Below, one piece after another: positions 59,275 through 64,000 of a stretch of 64,000 bases of DNA (position 1 is the stretch's first letter; the number at the start of each line of letters is the position of its first letter). The DNA comes from Chlorokybus atmophyticus (Eukaryota > Streptophyta > Chlorokybophyceae > Chlorokybales > Chlorokybaceae). Location: contig RHPI01001965.1 of the NCBI GenBank assembly GCA_009103225.1, positions 623,580-687,579 on the forward strand, in the 5' to 3' direction. The notes below the pieces were generated by a model, which was given only the letters and a program-made list of their open reading frames with translations, was not told where the DNA came from and ran no database searches. Made by a program: the position numbers and the translations under genes.

Positions 59275-61003
59275 ATGATGTCGGCGGCAGCAGTTGAATC
59301 ACCCTCACCTAGGAGACCATGCTTGGTGTGCCCACAATGCAATGCATACGTATGTGCCAATGGCCGTAGGCAGCAAATGCGAGCACACGTGACCGAATGC
59401 CAGCGAGTGCAGACAGTGTGCCACGGTTTTAGTGCTGCTTGCTGGCATCACACCACACACAATGTCGACGTGTTTGGCTGCCGCCGCGGCCAAGTGCTGT
59501 GCAAGGAACCCGAGTTTTTCCATTGCGTGCAGTGCGTGTGCGAATCGTGCTTGCGCTCATGCTTCGAGTGGCGAGGGGAACCCATGCGCTTCTTCACATG
59601 CACAACACCGGGACATGTGGTTAGTGGACAGGTGGTGGATGCTGTGGAGGTAACCCACAAGAGTGGACCGCGACGTATCACTGCATGTTATGTTGGGCGT
59701 ATTCTTATTTCATGCATGTTGAAGCTGTTGTCGCATTCAGAGCAGTCTTGCACGGTGTGGGCGTGGGCAGTTCCATCCCCCGGCCGCTGTAGAGGAGGCA
59801 GACCATCGACCGTTGGACAGCGCACTACATCGGCTGCGGAATGCAGTTAAGTTGGGATGCGAGCAGCTGATCGGTGTGAGTGTCATGGTGCATTGGCCGC
59901 TGGATGGGGAATGGTATGCGGGCGTTGTGGAATCATTCAAGCAAGCGTCAGGTCAGCATCGCTTCGTGGCGTGCGAGATTGAGGACGCATCATATATGCA
60001 TGGTGCAATGGAAAATGTCTTTGCAGGGCAGCACCGTATAGTATTCGATGACGGTGATCGACCACAAACCATCAACTTCAAAGGGCACAACGTATTCGCG
60101 TACACATCAGTTGACGGGGCACGCCATGTTCTGCGCGTCGGAGGGGAGAACGTCAGTCGCAAAGTAAGCCCGAACGGCATCATTGTTAGTCCCTGGCCAG
60201 CACCACGGCCAGCCTTGACCACATACACGCCATTTGACAACAAGCTGGGACGCACACGCAGACCAAGGGCACTCGACCTATTCTGCGGCGGTGGCGGTGC
60301 CAGTGTCGGTCTATACCACGCAGGCTTTGACGTGACCGGGATGGACATAAGTCCCTCCTCTGAGTACCCGCTGCCCTTCATACACCGCGATGTATGCACC
60401 CTGAGTGCAGGAGAGCTGAGCGAGTACGAGCTCATCTGGGCCAGTCCACCATGCCAGGCCTATTCAGGTGCTATCCCGGCACCTCAACGGGCGGCACATG
60501 GCACATCCTGGAGACACCAGGATATGATACCGCTCGTCCGACGTCTGCTGCTTGCAAGCCAGGTCAAGTTTGTGATTGAGAATGTGCCAGGAGCAGCTTC
60601 CTCATTCAGACCCAATCTGTCCCTTTGTGGCACGATGTTTGGCCTATCAACTTTCCGACACCGTCTGTTTGAGACACAGCCAGTGGTAGCTACCCCACCA
60701 GCACGCTGCTCGCACGCGGGCAAGGCAGTTGGACTGCTATCGCCGCACCTGTCCGCTAGCGCGAAGAAGACAATCGTGACATCAAACGCGCCACAGCAGA
60801 TGTACCCGGTCTATGGCCTTCCAAGCACCAGGGGCGGCATTGCTGCGTGGCAAACAGCGCTGGGAGTGCCATGGATGACCTCGGCCGTTTCCATAGCGAA
60901 TGCAGTTCCTCCCGCAATGGCGGAGTGCATAGGGCGTCTCATGCTTGAAACAATGGATATGCGCTGTGACTACCCTCCTGTGTCATGGAACTATGAGGCT
61001 TGA
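59275..61003 (+). CDS. Zinc-finger/Tudor-like cytosine-C5 DNA methyltransferase
   Basis: Predicted to methylate cytosine in DNA. Exon 1 (59275-59649) is Cys/His-rich: CPQCNAYVC...HVTEC and FHCVQCVCESCLRSC. Exon 2 (59771-61003) joins in phase 0 (donor GAG|GTAACC, acceptor GGGCAG); total 535 residues. VMVHWPLDGEWYAGVVESF...IVFDDGD (about 163-222) is Tudor-like. The catalytic domain has motif I ALDLFCGGGGASVG (from about 293), motif IV SPPCQAYS (nucleophile Cys about 353), motif VI FVIENVPGA, motif VIII FRHRLFET and motif X IANAVPPAMAE. LCGTMFGL and VYGLPSTRGG are typical of bacterial and phage enzymes rather than of DNMT1/CMT/DRM, suggesting capture from a prokaryote or phage. All key residues are present. 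It converges with the Plavaka transposase, 200 bp from its stop. Confidence 0.88.
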
Positions 61004-61206
61004 GTGTGGTGCACTGTATTGATGCTTAATGCCACACGGCGGACTGATTGTTGAATGTTGCATGGATCATTCGATTGTGGTGACAGTTGTGCAGTGACAG
61101 CTGCCCGGTATTGTACACGTCCACATGCAAAAGTCTTAGCATACGATTAGCAATGCCTAACTGACTGATATGCTCCAAACTCAGAGTAGTGAGACAAGTA
61201 CATGTG
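61004..61206. other. Convergent 3' spacer
   Basis: Only 203 bp between the stops of the methyltransferase (+) and transposase (-). GTGACAGTTGTGCAGTGACAG is a small repeat at 61079-61099. The tight spacing supports one element. Confidence 0.6.
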
Positions 61207-63998
61207 TCACGTGGAAGTGCAGTGAACGTTCACCCAATACTTGCCCTCTTGTACACGGGCGCTGTCCTTGTCAAACATGGGGAGCAGCTGGACAATGCCT
61301 TTTACTTGCTCCAGAGTCACGACATCGAGATGTGGACCGCCTCGACGCTTTTCCCATTCCAGAGCGATGCACTTTGTGTCGCTCGTCACATCCAGCTTCG
61401 TGTACCAGCGGACAAACACGACCTCCTTCCACACGCGCTCGCCGCTACCACCCCACACCACCACGCGCAGAAAAAGGAGTGCCTGAGCCCACCACGTCAC
61501 GTTCACACCGTCCTCATCACCTTCCAACTCAAGTGTAGAGAACCAAGGCCGCCCATGGAACATCCCAGTTGCGCGCGCCATGCTGACTCCTGATGTCATG
61601 TACACCGCTGCGCCTCCGTTCACCACGCGAACAGCACGCCACCCGTCGGCCAACTCCAGTTGTTCCCTCCTCAACCAGCTGTCCAGGGTGGCAGGCAGCT
61701 TGTCGGCAAATGGAGTCTTCAAGGCGACTTGGCGGCTACGCGCAGATCCGCTCCAGTACGGGCTGGACTCCCTCCTTGTCAGCACATCCATCCGTAGCAA
61801 CTTGTCCGTCTTCTCCATGACATTACAGCACTGCTGCCGCGCCTGCGCCATGACCGAGCGCATCTCGGGATCCACGACCATGCCATCCTCTCTCACATAT
61901 TCCGCACAGCTCCATGCCTTCAGGATACGTGCCTGGTAGTCCCGGTTGTTGCCACCACGCGCCCACCGTTTGATATTTTGGGCGTGCGTCTGCTCCATGC
62001 GGTTGGCGCTGAACCAATCTGGGTGTCCACTGCTGACAATTGCCGGCCCAAAATGAGTGAGCTGATGCATCTTCTCGATCTTCCAACCTGACTTCTGTGC
62101 AGAATATGACGACAGTAGCGGATGCAACACTGCAGCTTTGAAGGCAGCCAGCTCGTTGTCGGCTGTGGTCAGGGTCTCTCTTGTGTGTTCATGCGCCTTC
62201 AGCAACTTCTTGTTCCACTGGGCAAGCGATGCGGCAGCAATGGTGAAGAAATCGTTGCCCTCACTGTCGAGCAGCAAACCGTCTGCGAGGACCGGCAGCA
62301 GCTGCAGCACCGCCACTTTCTCCACCACCTGAAAGGAGTGGTCGGACAGGAAGAAATCTACTGTGCTTGTGGGTGCCTTGAAGTGCGAAACCCGCAGAGT
62401 CGCCTTGCATGCATTCAGCCTGTGCACATCTGCTCGTGAGCACGTGTTGTTGGCTTTTGTGTTCAACACAAAAGCAACACCAAAGACGTGCCTGGCCTGC
62501 AGAATCTGTCTCGTGGATGGACGCATTCGTTCCTTCGCGGCGTCGTACACAGCAGCAAGCAGGTGGTCAATGATGCCTCCCAGCACATGCATTGCGTCAG
62601 GGGCAAGACGAGAGTAGCAGTCAGCTCCCGGCACCCGCGACTGTCGCCAACCCCACAGTGCATTCTGTTGCCAAACCACATTGCCTGGTTTCACGGAAAG
62701 CCATTCATCCTCACGAATGCCGGTAATTTGACCATTACCTCCTCGACATGCATGGAGTGCTGCTCTTTGAAAGCCTTGGCTGTCTGGCGTGCATTCCTAA
62801 CACCGCTATGCAGGTCCGCCCGCAGCTGACGTATTGCTGGTGTGTAGAAGGCCTCGGTTCTCAATTCCCGGTCCTCATCCATCTCCAACAGATCTGATTT
62901 GGTGACGAGACAAACATCGCAAGGATGTCGTGTTTGGTTGCCCGACACAGTGCGTGCGAGTGTGGCAGTCTCCTACAACACGACAAACTCAGATGTTCTA
63001 CTGACAACATCCTCCATGCACTGTTTGCTGGCGGGCTGCATCCGGTTACAACCATTCATGCCCACTACCTGCAAATCGCTGATGTAGTTGGCAAGCGCGG
63101 GAAACACACGACGCTCGATGCCATTCGGGTCGATGAGCTGCAGACCTTCCCAACTCGCCCGCTTCACATCCCCTAACACTACATTCAAAGCGTCATGAAA
63201 AATCTCACGTTTCCGAATGGAGAACGATTCCTTGCCCTGCGCCCAGGTGGGATGCCCGGCCACTGCGTGAACCACCGGCAGAAGCGCTATCATAACAACC
63301 CCCATGTTGCTAGCATACATGTCCCAACTGTAGTTGGCAAGCGATGCCATCAGAGGGTAGCCAGAGCGCTTGCCCGCGCTGTCCAGCGTGGTCTTGTCAC
63401 TGTACAGAATGGCAGGCGCCAAGTAGGACGCTTCCCCCACCTCTCTCCTCAAATCCACCTCCACATCCTTCCACCAATCGCCCGTGGAAGGATGGCCAAA
63501 GCTGTGCTCGTCACCAGTGTACTGGAGATTGAAGCCATTGGCGGCATGTGGATTGCCATACAACCGCGCGAGCCATACCTGCTCCGACCAAGAGCATTAC
63601 TTACTATGCTGGCCTCAGAATAGATACTGCATCGATACTGCATTAGGTACTGCATTTCACAGACCTTGGCCGGCATATATGTGACGCAGATGTCCTGATC
63701 CTCAGGGTCTCCAGGCTTGCGCAGGTCAGCCGTCACGTAGTTTTGATACGGCAGCACACTCGCATGTGCATATGTGACATGGCTCTAATAGTTGAAGCAC
63801 ATGCACCGCACACCGTGAACACACCTCAAACTGAGAGAAAGCAATCGTGGTCCGGAGGTAGCTGGCCGCATGCACACCGGTCTCCCACTGGAGCTTTTCC
63901 GTCAGGAAGTGTGCATTTCGGATGCACTTGATGATCCGCCCCATGTCGGAGGCCGACAGGCCTTGGCCGTTGTTGCACTGCACGAATGCCACTGCACT
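61207..63998 (-). CDS. Plavaka-type (CACTA superfamily) transposase, partial
   Basis: DNA transposase; the N-terminus is beyond the right edge. - strand exons: from the edge to 63834 (HFLTEKLQWETGVHAASYLR), about 63757-63665 (LPYQNYVTADLRKPGDPED), 63578 to about 63006, then about 62972 to about 62724 (HPCDVCLV, the P-C-x2-C finger) and about 62718-61207. Diagnostic motifs: AILYSDKTTLDSAGKRSGYP (catalytic Asp region), LANYSWDMY, ALLPVVHA, SIRKREIFHDALNVVLGDVK, LAPDAMHVLGGIIDHLL, HQLTHFGPAIVSSG, FSANRMEQTHAQNIKRWARG, and a C-terminal ALLFLRVVVW...VQLLPMFDKD...KYWVN block. No stop is seen inside exons. Two junctions (about 62973-63005 and 62719-62723) need introns of only about 30 nt or else are frameshifts. 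Confidence 0.85.
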
Positions 63999-64000
63999 GC

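Noticed and set aside
59275-61003. Bacterial contamination as source of the methyltransferase
   Set aside because: It has an in-phase GT-AG intron, a zinc finger and Tudor-like module, and is embedded among eukaryotic TE genes on the same contig.

Overview
The window looks like nuclear DNA of a green alga or a similar plastid-bearing eukaryote. Genes are split by GT-AG introns, many of them rich in CA/TG repeats. Three host-type genes (an MFS transporter, a plastid-targetable RecN, a HisC-type aminotransferase) can be rebuilt with every exon phase closing. About three quarters of the window is transposable element (TE) sequence. The identification as a chlorophyte is an inference from the plastid-type RecN, the copia-type tRNA primer site and the TE repertoire; I cannot name a species. 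One 260-base N gap (5151-5410) and single Ns at about 21263 and 37681 show this is a draft assembly.

Layout. 0-1.3 kb: the end of a pogo-type DNA transposon. 2.9-15.6 kb: the gene-rich host segment, holding an MFSD6-like transporter (-), a CYTH-like protein (+), a RecN homologue (-) and a histidinol-phosphate aminotransferase homologue (+). 15.8-16.45 kb: a cluster of perfect palindromes with an ACCATGCATGGT core. 16.4-30.6 kb: a large decayed CACTA-like region saturated with the motif GACTGTCAA/TTGACAGTC. It has transposase remnants on + and a multi-exon coiled-coil plus SET-domain gene on -, and the SET part is tandemly duplicated. 31.6-34.3 kb: a deleted Copia element with both LTRs and a half-tRNA-type primer site. 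35-46.6 kb: a three-level nest, with a hAT element (8-bp target duplication found) inside a Gypsy integrase, inside a Copia polymerase. 50.4-51.6 kb: a tiny LTR element (TRIM). 51.85-52.17 kb: a 53-bp tandem repeat.

52.5-64 kb: the most interesting part, a four-gene cluster that appears to be one large Plavaka/CACTA-type transposon running off the right edge. It holds (a) an unrecognised seven-exon gene (-); (b) a predicted protein of about 1,160 residues joining a zinc finger, an OTU-type cysteine peptidase and a RING-like finger (+); (c) a zinc-finger/Tudor-like/cytosine-C5 DNA methyltransferase of bacterial or phage type (+); and (d) a Plavaka transposase (-). If this is one mobile unit, it carries its own DNA methylation and ubiquitin-editing functions next to its transposase. 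Together with the SET-domain gene in the 16-30 kb element, this suggests that large cut-and-paste transposons in this genome pick up chromatin- and ubiquitin-modifying genes.
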